A DNA stretch of 64,000 nt from UBA4421 sp028228615 (GTDB taxonomy: Bacteria > Pseudomonadota > Gammaproteobacteria > Pseudomonadales > Azotimanducaceae), in the NCBI GenBank assembly GCA_028228615.1, contig JAOJBS010000003.1, positions 88,463 to 152,462 on the forward strand. Reading direction: 5' to 3'. Every line of letters begins with the position of its first letter. The first letter of the stretch is position 1. The position numbers and the translations under genes were made by a program. The notes beneath the pieces were generated by a model. It had not been told where the DNA came from. It saw only the letters and a program-made list of their open reading frames with translations, and did not search any database. Shown in pieces: positions 8,541 to 17,917 of the stretch.

Positions 8541-8592
8541 TGGCCCGTAAAAGGGCCACTCACCTATCGGCTGGCACTCGCCAACCGATAGG
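8541..8592 (+). terminator. Two strong hairpins after ahcY
   Basis: The first hairpin is TGGCCC-GTAAAA-GGGCCA (8541-8558). The second pairs CCTATCGG with CCGATAGG across an inner TGGC/GCCA stem and a four-base loop (8563-8592), with one C-A mismatch. They begin ten bases after the stop. No T-tract follows, so they may protect the 3' end or act in Rho-dependent ending rather than being a classical terminator. Confidence 0.5.
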
Positions 8593-8770
8593 ATGAGTTG
8601 CTAACCAGCCGCCAGGCGGCGTCAGCAAAAACCGATCTAGCCCTATCCCTTTCTTCCCCTAGTCGGTGTCTTCAAGAATCACGGCGCTACTCAACAGCCA
8701 CTTTACTGAGTGAGTCAGACCGCGTATTGTCCGCGCCTCGCAGTTTTTGAGACGCCTGTTTAGATTACCT

Positions 8771-9628
8771 ATGCAACCACTGAATAAAATTATAGAAACC
8801 CTCGATCTCGAAGAAATTGAGTTAAATCACTATCTGGCCACTAGCCCCAACGAAGGGTGGCAGCGCGTTTACGGTGGTCAAGTGATCGGCCAAGCCTTAG
8901 TCGCGGCATCACGCACTGTAGACGAAGACCGCCAAGCCCACAGCTTGCACGGCTACTTTCTCAGAGCGGGCGATAAAGACATACCTATTTTGTACAAGGT
9001 CGACCGTATTCGTGATGGTCGCAGCTTCACCACAAGGCGTGTTGTTGCAGTACAAAAGGGCAAGGCCATATTCACTATGTCCATCTCCTTCCAAGTTGCT
9101 GAAGAGGGTTTGTCTCACCAATTTCCAATGCCCACCACACCTAAGCCCGAAGACTTAAAAGACGAAGACGAGGTACGCAGAGAACAAGCCCAAGCATGGC
9201 CGGCAGAATTTCAGGAGTCGTTTACTGGCTCCTCCGCCATTCAAATGAAACATGTGGAACCCACTGACCTGCTCAATCCCACGCCCACTGAACCTGTGCA
9301 GCGTTGTTGGATGAAAAGTGGCGAGGCGCTGCCTGACGACCCGCGCGTACACCAGTGCGTGCTTGCCTATTTGTCTGATTGGTCTTTGCTAGACACCGCT
9401 GCTCGCCCACACGGGGTGAGTTTCATGCAGGACAATGTGCAAGTGGCCAGCCTGGACCACGCCATGTGGTTCCACCGCCCTTTTAGAGCTGATGAATGGC
9501 TACTTTATGATCAAGACAGCCCAACAGCCAGTGGAGCCAGAGGCTTCAATAGAGGCCTCATCTATAATCAAGCCGGAGAGTTGGTAGCGTCCACTACCCA
9601 AGAAGGGCTAATGCGTATTCATAAGTAG
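8771..9628 (+). CDS. tesB: Acyl-CoA thioesterase II (TesB)
   Basis: This 285-residue double-hotdog thioesterase hydrolyses acyl-CoA to free fatty acid and CoA. The N-terminal hotdog has VYGGQVIGQALVAASRTV and HSLHGYFLRAGD; the C-terminal one has LAYLSDWSLLDTAARPHG with the conserved aspartate, LDHAMWFHRPFRADEW, and STTQEGLMR with the conserved glutamine. Length matches E. coli TesB when translation starts at ATG 8771; the upstream in-frame TTG at 8747 lacks support. The ribosome site is weak. It is a single-gene unit ending in a strong terminator. It fits the fatty-acid and hydrocarbon metabolism seen elsewhere in the window. Confidence 0.95.
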   Translation: MQPLNKIIETLDLEEIELNHYLATSPNEGWQRVYGGQVIGQALVAASRTVDEDRQAHSLHGYFLRAGDKDIPILYKVDRIRDGRSFTTRRVVAVQKGKAIFTMSISFQVAEEGLSHQFPMPTTPKPEDLKDEDEVRREQAQAWPAEFQESFTGSSAIQMKHVEPTDLLNPTPTEPVQRCWMKSGEALPDDPRVHQCVLAYLSDWSLLDTAARPHGVSFMQDNVQVASLDHAMWFHRPFRADEWLLYDQDSPTASGARGFNRGLIYNQAGELVASTTQEGLMRIHK

Positions 9629-9693
9629 CATTTGGTTATGCTATCGGCGCGCACTTTAGGGTTCACAAATTAGCGTTAGGATTTTGCGGAGGG

Positions 9694-9730
9694 TCTTTTC
9701 CGAAAGGAATTTTTCGGAAAAGATTTTTCT
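9694..9730 (+). terminator. Rho-independent terminator after tesB
   Basis: A 12-bp stem, TCTTTTCCGAAA paired with TTTCGGAAAAGA around a 6-base loop, is followed by TTTTTCT at 9724-9730. It is oriented for tesB; the opposite strand has no T-tract. Confidence 0.9.
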
Positions 9731-9738
9731 AAGAATGG

Positions 9739-10311
9739 CTAGCTTTTAGGAAAAGCCAAATTTTGCCAAAGGTCCTGATAATCATAGTCAGTTTGCAGGG
9801 CCAAATTCAGGCGATTGTAAGACCCAAAATCGCTCACAATATGAGTGACTTGAACAATACCTTTGTCTGTTAGGCCCACACTGCGTAAACCCTCTATATC
9901 AGCATCGGTTAACGCCGCGGGTTCATCGTTCACCTTCAGCGCGTATTCTAATATGTGTTTCAAACGCGCATTACTGACACTGTCAGTACCTTTTTGCAAA
10001 AGCTGACTCACCAGATCTTCGGACTCACCCAATCCGTGATTGAGAATAGTGCAAAACGCGGCAGTACAATATGCACAGCCATTGCGTTGAGAAACCAAAA
10101 TGCCTATGTGCTGAATTTCAGTCATTTCCAACTCACCGGCTTCCCACAACACTTTTGTAGCACCGAGCTTGGCGGTAAAGAACTCAGGAAAATTCAGCTC
10201 AACAAAAAAATGGTTAGGGACACTGCCTTCCATTTGCGTCACCCAATCAAAAATCCCCTGTACCGCCGGGTCATCAACTTGATCTGGTTTTGCTATTTTA
10301 ACTCTAGCCAT
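9739..10311 (-). CDS. Carboxymuconolactone decarboxylase/AhpD-like protein
   Basis: This 190-residue protein belongs to the AhpD/carboxymuconolactone decarboxylase-like all-helical family. The redox motif C-x2-C is present in NGCAYCTAAFCTI, with a nearby histidine (ILNHGLGE), as in alkylhydroperoxidase AhpD. It may act as a thiol peroxidase or a disulfide reductase partner. GGAAAAAA precedes the ATG at 10311. It stands alone between tesB and a TonB receptor gene, with no visible AhpC. A second, distinct AhpD-like protein lies at 25225-25788. Confidence 0.85.
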   Translation of the reverse strand: MARVKIAKPDQVDDPAVQGIFDWVTQMEGSVPNHFFVELNFPEFFTAKLGATKVLWEAGELEMTEIQHIGILVSQRNGCAYCTAAFCTILNHGLGESEDLVSQLLQKGTDSVSNARLKHILEYALKVNDEPAALTDADIEGLRSVGLTDKGIVQVTHIVSDFGSYNRLNLALQTDYDYQDLWQNLAFPKS

Positions 10312-10382
10312 TTTTTTCCTTTAGCAAAAATTCGGTTACGCTTTACAGCGCAACCTTAGTACCTATTATTAGGTGCTAGCCC

Positions 10383-12788
10383 TTAATTAAAGTCGCGTCT
10401 AAGCTCTAAGCGAAACTCTCTGCCGCGATCAAACAACCCTTCATAGGATTGAAACGCTGTGCCGTACACGCCACTTATCAGATAATCATCATCTGTTAGG
10501 TTGCGTCCAGACAGGGTCAACAACCAACCTTCATCAGCGCTTATCCAACGCACGCTAGCATCCACCAACTGCACTGAATCTGTGGCAAGTATTGGTGTGT
10601 TGTAGGCGTCATTAAAGGTTTCAGCGCGGTAACTCCAATCTGCGCGCAGCACCAATGTGCCTCTGGCGTCCATCTGAATTTCCTTAGAAACACCTAAACT
10701 TGCTGCGAATTCTGGCACGCGTTCAAATTCGAAAGACTCACTGATTAGCGTAATGCCCGTATCAATATTGTCATAGCCGGCATTCAGATAAGCAAAGCTA
10801 CCTTCAATCAACCAACCCGCTCCGGGCGAGGCCAAAGCCTCAAGCTCTATGCCCTCGATAGATGCTTCACCTAAGTTGCGCGTTACCGGCGCAACACTGT
10901 TAAACACCTGCACCTGTAGTTCTTCGTAATCGGTACTGAATAGCGCGCCATTAATGCGCAGCTTGCCATCAATAAATGTGCCTTTAAATCCTACTTCAAA
11001 GACATCCACAAACTCCGGATCGTAGGTTGGAATTAAATCTATATCAGCGGTGCCAGCGGGCGCGGTAAATGGCGCAACCACTGGTGGGAAAACCCTCTGA
11101 GTGAACCCGCCAGACTTAAAGCCTTCGGAATAATTGAAGTAAATCATCAGATCATCTGAAAGGTCATAAGCTAAATTCACAGCGGGCGTAAACTCGGACA
11201 CATCAATTTCTTTTTCTAGCAACGGTAGAATTCGTCCACTTGCTTGTAAAAATGGCGCGTCCAGTGCCGCCAGAGGATTTCCAGCCGGTACCAGTTGACT
11301 AATACCAGCGTAGTAATTCTGAAAAATAATTTGGTCTGGGGTAAACGACTTCTGCTCGTCTGTGTAACGACCGCCTAGGGTGACATGAAAGTCTTCTGTC
11401 ACATCGTAAGTCGCCTGGGCAAAAGCCGCCCATGCTTCATTATCAAAATCACCGCCTGAACGGAAATTAGAAACCGTGAAGTCTAGGATATTGGTATTGG
11501 TGCCCTCTTCAGTAAAGTAATAAAGGCCAGCAACCCACTGAACTTTGTCGTGAGTGCCTAACAGTTGAAACTCTTGGGTAAATTGATCTTGATCCAGAAC
11601 ATCAGAGAATTGAGATATACGATGAGGAGAATGGTCTCCATCGCGGGCAAATTCTGCATCAAGCTGGCGCGCGGCTGTAATTGATTTCAATGAAAGCGCT
11701 TCGTTGATGTCATAGTTCAAGGTGACGGAGGCACCAAACGTGTCATTTTCTGAATACGCAGGCGCTGTACCTTCGTCAGTACCGTCTTTGCCAACGTAAC
11801 GACTGTCATAGCAATTGGCACTGGCTGGATTAGAGGTCACACCAACACCAGCAGCATTGGTCGCGGCGCAAGGTTGCCCCGGCCCTAGTGCAGCCGTAGT
11901 GACATTATGAATAAAGGCCATTGGCGGCGGTGGCGCAAGCACAACGCCGGCTAGCTGACTTAGGTCAGTGAAATCAATGCCAATCAACTCCATCGCAGGG
12001 CCATTTTCACGGTCGCGCGAAACATCTAAATTAAACTGCGCGGAAAATGCATCTGTCGGCTCCCAATTCACAGCAAGACGACCCGCAAGGGTGTCATCAT
12101 TACCTAGATCAATACCGTCAGTGCGCTTTACATATCCATCTTGCTTGAAACTGGCAATAGATAGACGCGCGGCTAGGGTTTCACTAAGGGGTGATTCGAT
12201 GGAACCTTTAAAATTTTGCAATTTGTCGGTACCCGCAGTAACAGACAAGCTACCAGAACGCTCGCCCCCTATTTCAGGTTTGAGGGTAGTAATTGATATA
12301 GCGCCACCAATTGTATTGCGCCCAAATAAGGTGCCCTGAGGCCCGCGCAATACTTCCAATCGCTCGATATCGACTAAGTCTAAAATTGCGCCCACAGAGC
12401 GAGCAATATAAACCCCATCAACATATAGACCCACGCCGGGTTCTGTTGTTGGCAAAAACTCTTTTTGGCCTACACCGCGCAAATAAATTGCAGCAGAGTT
12501 AGATGCACCACCAAAACTAGGATTGTTTTCCAGCGTCAAGCTGGGCGCAAAACGAGATATTTCATCTAAGGTAGTAATACCACGATAGTCTAACGAATCG
12601 CCTGTGTAAGCAGAAATGGCAATCGGTGCATCCTGCAAGCCTTCCTCACGGCGGCGAGCGGTCACAACGACCTCTTCAATCACGGCACTAAAACCTGAAC
12701 TGCGCTCTGTGGTTTCCTCAGCCGCAGCCACACTAGCCAAAACCGACGAGGCCAAGGCCACGGCAAAAGCCAAGCCGCTTTTATTCAT
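10383..12788 (-). CDS. TonB-dependent receptor
   Basis: This roughly 801-residue outer-membrane active transporter starts with a signal peptide (MNKSGLAFAVALASSVLASVAAAEE) followed by the TonB box region IEEVVVTARRREE. The plug domain has PIAISAYTGDSL, YLRGVGQ, VYIARSVGAILDLVDIERLEVLRGPQGTLFGRN and GGAISITT, and the C-terminal barrel ends in a terminal phenylalanine-type strand (RREFRLELRRDFN has the expected pattern). The GTG at 12794 is an alternative start two codons upstream with a better-spaced GGGA. It follows the TrpB2-like gene on the same strand by about 160 bases. The substrate cannot be read from the sequence; the large class without FecA-type signalling domain often imports complex organic compounds. 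Confidence 0.93.
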   Translation of the reverse strand: MNKSGLAFAVALASSVLASVAAAEETTERSSGFSAVIEEVVVTARRREEGLQDAPIAISAYTGDSLDYRGITTLDEISRFAPSLTLENNPSFGGASNSAAIYLRGVGQKEFLPTTEPGVGLYVDGVYIARSVGAILDLVDIERLEVLRGPQGTLFGRNTIGGAISITTLKPEIGGERSGSLSVTAGTDKLQNFKGSIESPLSETLAARLSIASFKQDGYVKRTDGIDLGNDDTLAGRLAVNWEPTDAFSAQFNLDVSRDRENGPAMELIGIDFTDLSQLAGVVLAPPPPMAFIHNVTTAALGPGQPCAATNAAGVGVTSNPASANCYDSRYVGKDGTDEGTAPAYSENDTFGASVTLNYDINEALSLKSITAARQLDAEFARDGDHSPHRISQFSDVLDQDQFTQEFQLLGTHDKVQWVAGLYYFTEEGTNTNILDFTVSNFRSGGDFDNEAWAAFAQATYDVTEDFHVTLGGRYTDEQKSFTPDQIIFQNYYAGISQLVPAGNPLAALDAPFLQASGRILPLLEKEIDVSEFTPAVNLAYDLSDDLMIYFNYSEGFKSGGFTQRVFPPVVAPFTAPAGTADIDLIPTYDPEFVDVFEVGFKGTFIDGKLRINGALFSTDYEELQVQVFNSVAPVTRNLGEASIEGIELEALASPGAGWLIEGSFAYLNAGYDNIDTGITLISESFEFERVPEFAASLGVSKEIQMDARGTLVLRADWSYRAETFNDAYNTPILATDSVQLVDASVRWISADEGWLLTLSGRNLTDDDYLISGVYGTAFQSYEGLFDRGREFRLELRRDFN

Positions 12789-12947
12789 TTTCACAAGACA
12801 TCCCCTTTCTACTATTTATTGCATTTATTTTTTTCGCGGGCCAAAGCTGACCCGCATTCAATACCGTCTATGCCACTCGGTAAAGTGGCCTAACTCGCCG
12901 TTATGACTTACTGCAAACTTATTCCAGTCTTTTCCAATTCTTACAAT

Positions 12948-14309
12948 TTAGGCAATAACCGGAACACTGCTCATTGCCTCTGCAATTTTCGCATCTGACA
13001 AATCCAAGTCTTCCATTCCACCATTCATATATTTGTCGTAAGACGCCAAATCTAAATGACCGTGACCACACAGCGCTGTGAGAATAACCTTCTCTTCACC
13101 AGATTCTTTACACGCTAATGCTTCACGCATGGCTGCAGCTAGGGCGTGCGTAGGTTCTGGTGCAGGCACAATGCCTTCAGAGCGAGCAAACTGTAGTGCA
13201 CTAGAGAAACACTCTGTCTGAGGCACTGACATGGCCTCAACCAAACCCAGCTCGTAAACGTGGGACACTAGCGGGGCCATGCCATGGTACCGCAGGCCGC
13301 CCGCATGAATGGCCTCTGGAATAAACCCATGTCCCAAAGTGTGCATCTTCATCAGCGGCGTTAATCCAGCGGTATCGCCAAAGTCGTAACGGTACTCGCC
13401 CTTGGTAAGTGTTGGACAAGCGGTAGGCTCTACACAACGAATTATTGGGTTCATGTTACCCGCCATCTTTTCGCGCAGAAAAGGAAATGCCAAGCCCCCG
13501 AAGTTCGAACCGCCGCCGGTGCAGCCCACCAATACATCTGGTGTTTCGCCCACTTTAGCCAACTGCAACAGTGCTTCTTCGCCAATAATGGTTTGATGCA
13601 AAAGCACGTGATTGAGAACACTACCCAGAGCGTAGCGAACAGTCGGATCTTGCACAGCCTCACTGACCGCTTCAGAAATAGCGATACCAAGAGACCCAGG
13701 ATGGTCCGGATCTTGGGCTAATAAAGACCTACCAAATTCAGTCACCGTTGATGGGCTTGGGTGCACTTTGCCGCCCCAAATCTCCATCATGGTACGGCGA
13801 TAAGGCTTAGCCAAATAAGAGGCTGCTACCTGCCAAATTTCACACTCCAAACCAAACTGTGCACAGGCAAAGGCCAGCGAGCTGCCCCATTGACCGGCAC
13901 CGGTTTCAGTAGTGAGCTTGCGCACACCCTCTTGAGCGTTGTACCAAACCTGAGGTACAGCTGTATTAGGCTTATGCGAACCCGCAGGGCTTACGCCTTC
14001 GTACTTATAAAAAATCTTCGCCGGTGTATCGAGTAATTTCTCTAATCTGCGCGCCCTGAACAACGGGCTGGGACGCCATAAGCGATAAACATCCAGCACT
14101 TCACCGGGGATGTCGATATACCGCTCAGTAGACATCTCCTGGGAAATCAACGCCTTGGGAAATAAAGGCGCAAAGTCTTCCGCAGTGGCCGGTTGATGGG
14201 TGCCTGGATGCAGTGCCGGAGGCGGTGGTTCTGGTAGGTCAGCCACAATGTTGTACCACTGTGTTGGCATCTCATCTTCTTCAAGCAAGATCTTCGTATA
14301 ATCACTCAT
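12948..14309 (-). CDS. TrpB2-type PLP-dependent tryptophan synthase beta-like enzyme
   Basis: This 453-residue fold type II PLP enzyme belongs to the TrpB2 group rather than canonical TrpB. The cofactor lysine is K113 in AGSHKPNTA (K117 if counted from the upstream TTG), the catalytic glutamate is in TTETGAGQWGSS, and the phosphate-binding loop is GCTGGGSNFGG. TrpB2 enzymes can make tryptophan from indole and serine, or act as serine deaminases. ATG 14309 has GGA upstream. No trpA or other trp gene is nearby, so a salvage role or use of imported indole is possible. A TonB receptor gene follows in the same direction. Confidence 0.92.
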   Translation of the reverse strand: MSDYTKILLEEDEMPTQWYNIVADLPEPPPPALHPGTHQPATAEDFAPLFPKALISQEMSTERYIDIPGEVLDVYRLWRPSPLFRARRLEKLLDTPAKIFYKYEGVSPAGSHKPNTAVPQVWYNAQEGVRKLTTETGAGQWGSSLAFACAQFGLECEIWQVAASYLAKPYRRTMMEIWGGKVHPSPSTVTEFGRSLLAQDPDHPGSLGIAISEAVSEAVQDPTVRYALGSVLNHVLLHQTIIGEEALLQLAKVGETPDVLVGCTGGGSNFGGLAFPFLREKMAGNMNPIIRCVEPTACPTLTKGEYRYDFGDTAGLTPLMKMHTLGHGFIPEAIHAGGLRYHGMAPLVSHVYELGLVEAMSVPQTECFSSALQFARSEGIVPAPEPTHALAAAMREALACKESGEEKVILTALCGHGHLDLASYDKYMNGGMEDLDLSDAKIAEAMSSVPVIA

Positions 14310-14924
14310 CGATATATCCAAATAAAAACAGCCGTAAAGGCCTAAAAGCTAATTCTCCGTGGGGCCGCCATCATATTGGTACCCATGGGGAAAGAAAAGT
14401 ACCTCAACAAGCGTCAAACAAACGTGAGGCACCGAGCAATATTTGTTTAAGGCGCTGTAAAACACCTATCTTCATTCAGGCACAGACTTTAGCTGAACAA
14501 ACGACCCGCCACTCAACCCCAAACGGCCACTGACAAGGCCACAGCGCTCTGACCCGGCGCACTATTTAAGTGCACTGACAGCGGCCAAAAAGCAAAACCA
14601 CCAAGTCGCATAAAACAGATACAAAGTGGCGGCGTTACGAGCCAAACGCCTTGCATAACAAGTGAAAGGCAAATTTTGCTATGCCGCTGAATTTTTGCTC
14701 AAAAATTACTACCGCTTATCGCCAATTCACTACAGTTTACTTTCTTGATGCGGACTTTGCTGCCCCACACCTTGAGAATCTCATGCGGCTTGTGAGCTTG
14801 TGCAAATTTTTTGCTATTGATCGCATCAATCAAATCCCAAGCCAGCATTTTTAGTATGACTAATCTACTTAAGCGAATTTAGTAAACAGCAACTTTGCAT
14901 CCACAATTGTGAGCGGGGAGAAAT
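14310..14924. other. 615-base divergent intergenic region
   Basis: No convincing gene is seen. The region must carry the promoters of the leftward TrpB2 gene and the rightward TonB receptor gene. A small inverted repeat GCACT-ATTTA-AGTGC lies at 14559-14573. Near the right end GGGGAG (14915-14920) is the ribosome site of the receptor. Confidence 0.6.
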
Positions 14925-17693
14925 ATGATTTTTCAAAATAAATGGGCAAAAATTACCGGCACGGTAATTCTAGCAACTGTAGCCTTAGGCACTCAGACAG
15001 TGCACGCAGAGGGCAGAGTAATTGAAGAAGTATTGGTTACCGCTGAGAAGCGCCAGTCAACGGTATCAGATACATCCATTTCAATTTCGGCTTTCGGCCA
15101 GTCCCAGTTAGAAAACTTCGGTATTCAAGGCGCAGATGAGTTAGTTAACTTTATCCCAGCAACAACAAGAGACACCTACGATATTCGAATCCGCGGTGTG
15201 GGACGAAACTTTCGCGCATTGGGCGGCGACCCTGGCGTTGCAACCTACTACAACGGTATTTATTCCGAAGACTTCGGTATAGCCTCCTCAGAAAACGGCC
15301 TTTACGATGTGGCACGTGTGGAAGTATTGCGCGGCCCTCAGGGCACACTGTATGGGCGTAACTCTATTGGCGGCGCACTCAACTATATTACCAATAAACC
15401 CACTAACGAATTCGAAGGCGAATTCCGAGTGGCTGCAGGTAACTTAGGCTCACAAGAATACTACGGTGTTCTTTCTGGCCCTTTAGTCAAAGATAAATTG
15501 GCATACCGATTGGTTGGCATAAAACGCGACAGAGACGGTTCAATTGATGGACAGAATGGCTCTCAAGACATTAACACCATTGACGACCAAAATATCTCAT
15601 TAGCCCTAGAATGGAATATCGCTGAAAATTGGCAAATGAATGTGCGCTGGAATGATAGAGATTCAGACAGAATTATTGGCCAGCAAGTACCCGTTGCAGA
15701 TGGTATTGAAGGACAGCGCGGCAGTCGCGATACGACCAACTTCGCGCGAGGCCTAAGACCAACTTCGGGCACCACGTCGGGAGAATTCATTTTCACACAC
15801 CCAACTACCGGCGCACTGCTCTACGGCTTACCGGTTAGACCCGGCGTTGACAGAGCGGCATCCAACGCCCCAAATCCCGCATTTGGTGCAACCGGTTTAA
15901 CCCTTAATAGTAACTTATTCGATTTAGACAATGCCGTGGCCACCAATAATGAAAACGATGAAGAATTTGTTCAACAGGGCGTGCAGTTCGACTTGAATTG
16001 GGACATTAGCGATACCGTTTCGCTGAAATACCTCGGTGGGTGGCAGGATTTCGACTATACCTTCGATATTGAATACGACTACACCGACGCAGAATTTTCA
16101 CAAGCTAGGCAAACTGTTCTTGAAGCCGTGGAGACCTCTTCCCACGAACTACAATTGTTGTGGCAGATTGGTGAACGCCTAGAGATAACGAGTGGTTTAT
16201 ATCTATTCAACTCCGATAGACGACAAAACTTTGCTTTTAGAGACAACACACGTTTCGTTAACCCCTTTAACTATGGCAACCTAGCAGGCTTCGCTGCAGC
16301 CAGCGGTGCAAACCAAGCGCATCAAAGACTGGGAGACACTGGTGGATTTGGTCTTTGGCAAGGGGACCCAGGCGCCGCATCTTACGAGTACTTCAACGAT
16401 GTCGTGACTAAAGCACTGGCAGCATATACACAAGGCACCTATACCTTTAACGACAACTGGGCGCTCACAGTGGGCGTTAGATGGGCTAAAGATGAAAAAG
16501 CTGCCTCTGAGAATCGCACAGGCTACTTCGAAGCCAATTTAGACGCCGGCCCATTCGCAGGCTTAGGTCCGGCCTTAGATGGCCAATGTGACCTATCCTT
16601 CAACACGGATTGCAGTGCCTTAGGCCTAACACCGCTAGCCATTGCTAACATTTTCACTGGCGCTGCCACACCGACCTTCAACCCAGCGAACCCTATTACA
16701 CCGACCTGTGCACTAGGCAGCAGCAATTGCGCGACCCCGCTGCTGTTGCAAGGCATTCCATTTTCATTCGCTGACCAAGCCGCCGATGAGGACGATTGGG
16801 GCGACGTATCGTTCCGAGTCAACCTAGATTGGACACCCAGCGAAGACACACTGATCTACGGCTCTGTGACTACAGGCTATCGATCAGGAGGCTACTCCTT
16901 AGGCATTGGTGACTCGCGCGCTGTGGGCAACCTACTCACTTATGAACAAGAGGAAGTTGTTGCCTACGAGCTCGGCTATAAAGGCACACTGCTAGATGGC
17001 CAGTTACAGGTGAACGCATCCGCGTACACCTACGATTATTCGGACTATCAAGATCGAATCGAAATTTTCAACAACCAAACCGCTACCGCCTTGGACCAAG
17101 TAATTAACGCCGATTCCGCAATAAATTCCGGCCTAGAGGTAGAGGTCATCTGGTTGGCCAGCGACAGCCTGAGTATTGGAGGTAACGCGAGTTACACCAA
17201 AGCGGAATACGATTCAGACCTTTTTGTTTTAGAAGACGACAACCCAGCCTATCCAACCAGCATATTCAGCAACTTCAATCTGGATCCTAACAATCCGGGC
17301 ACTGATAACTTCTTGGTACGCAACTACAATGGCAACGCACTGAAGCGCATCCCAGAATGGAAAGCGACCATTTGGACCTCTTACGAGTGGCAGTTCAGTG
17401 ACAGCTCGTTAACTGCTGGTGCGGTATACGCATTCACCGGTTCTTATTACTCCTCCGGTATAGAAAGAACACTAGATGAAGTGCCTGAGCGACTTCGCAT
17501 AGATTTGTCTCTCATCTGGCGCGATTCCGCCGAAAACTGGACGGTGAAGGGTTTTGTCGACAATGTCACAGGGCAAGTCTATGCCAGAGGTTTGGATACA
17601 CCAACAGAAGGACGAGACTTCCGCTTGGTTGCTGAATCCCTTTACCCGCGCTACTACGGCGTGGATGTGACCTACAGATTCGGCGCTCGATAA
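14925..17693 (+). CDS. TonB-dependent receptor, large
   Basis: This 922-residue outer-membrane receptor has a signal peptide ending near TQTVHA, a TonB box region VIEEVLVTAEKRQS, a plug with SISISAFGQSQLENFG, IRGVGRNF, VEVLRGPQGTLYGRNSIGGALNYIT, and a long beta-barrel ending in YYGVDVTYRFGAR. Two cysteines pairs in extracellular-looking loops (CDLSFNTDC, CALGSSNC) probably form disulfides. GGGGAG lies six bases before ATG 14925. It is followed by its own terminator and then by a DUF3604 lipoprotein, so the two may handle one substrate (inference). The ligand is unknown. Confidence 0.93.
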   Translation: MIFQNKWAKITGTVILATVALGTQTVHAEGRVIEEVLVTAEKRQSTVSDTSISISAFGQSQLENFGIQGADELVNFIPATTRDTYDIRIRGVGRNFRALGGDPGVATYYNGIYSEDFGIASSENGLYDVARVEVLRGPQGTLYGRNSIGGALNYITNKPTNEFEGEFRVAAGNLGSQEYYGVLSGPLVKDKLAYRLVGIKRDRDGSIDGQNGSQDINTIDDQNISLALEWNIAENWQMNVRWNDRDSDRIIGQQVPVADGIEGQRGSRDTTNFARGLRPTSGTTSGEFIFTHPTTGALLYGLPVRPGVDRAASNAPNPAFGATGLTLNSNLFDLDNAVATNNENDEEFVQQGVQFDLNWDISDTVSLKYLGGWQDFDYTFDIEYDYTDAEFSQARQTVLEAVETSSHELQLLWQIGERLEITSGLYLFNSDRRQNFAFRDNTRFVNPFNYGNLAGFAAASGANQAHQRLGDTGGFGLWQGDPGAASYEYFNDVVTKALAAYTQGTYTFNDNWALTVGVRWAKDEKAASENRTGYFEANLDAGPFAGLGPALDGQCDLSFNTDCSALGLTPLAIANIFTGAATPTFNPANPITPTCALGSSNCATPLLLQGIPFSFADQAADEDDWGDVSFRVNLDWTPSEDTLIYGSVTTGYRSGGYSLGIGDSRAVGNLLTYEQEEVVAYELGYKGTLLDGQLQVNASAYTYDYSDYQDRIEIFNNQTATALDQVINADSAINSGLEVEVIWLASDSLSIGGNASYTKAEYDSDLFVLEDDNPAYPTSIFSNFNLDPNNPGTDNFLVRNYNGNALKRIPEWKATIWTSYEWQFSDSSLTAGAVYAFTGSYYSSGIERTLDEVPERLRIDLSLIWRDSAENWTVKGFVDNVTGQVYARGLDTPTEGRDFRLVAESLYPRYYGVDVTYRFGAR

Positions 17694-17744
17694 GTACTGT
17701 TCTAAGGACTACGGTCTGAACTAGCCTTTAAATAGGTTTGAATT

Positions 17745-17772
17745 AAGCCCACCGCTTGGTGGGCTTTTTTTC
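17745..17772 (+). terminator. Rho-independent terminator after TonB receptor
   Basis: AAGCCCACC pairs with GGTGGGCTT around GCTT and runs straight into a T-tract ending at 17771. It separates the receptor from the DUF3604 gene, which therefore probably has its own promoter. Confidence 0.92.
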
Positions 17773-17917
17773 GCCTGTTTTTCCAGCCAAAAATCCAGAT
17801 TTCTAATCTCTATTACTTCAACGTGGCACTTCGTTATTGCCCCAATCAACCCATGCACCGCTACTGCCAATGGTGTAATTTATGGCTGGGGATTCAAAAA
17901 TTGAGGAGAAAAAACAA

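Noticed and set aside
14905..14916. AATTGTGAGCGG, identical to the left part of the lac operator
   Set aside because: The right half of the operator is missing, there is no lac gene nearby, and the match coincides with a ribosome site region; chance is the best explanation.
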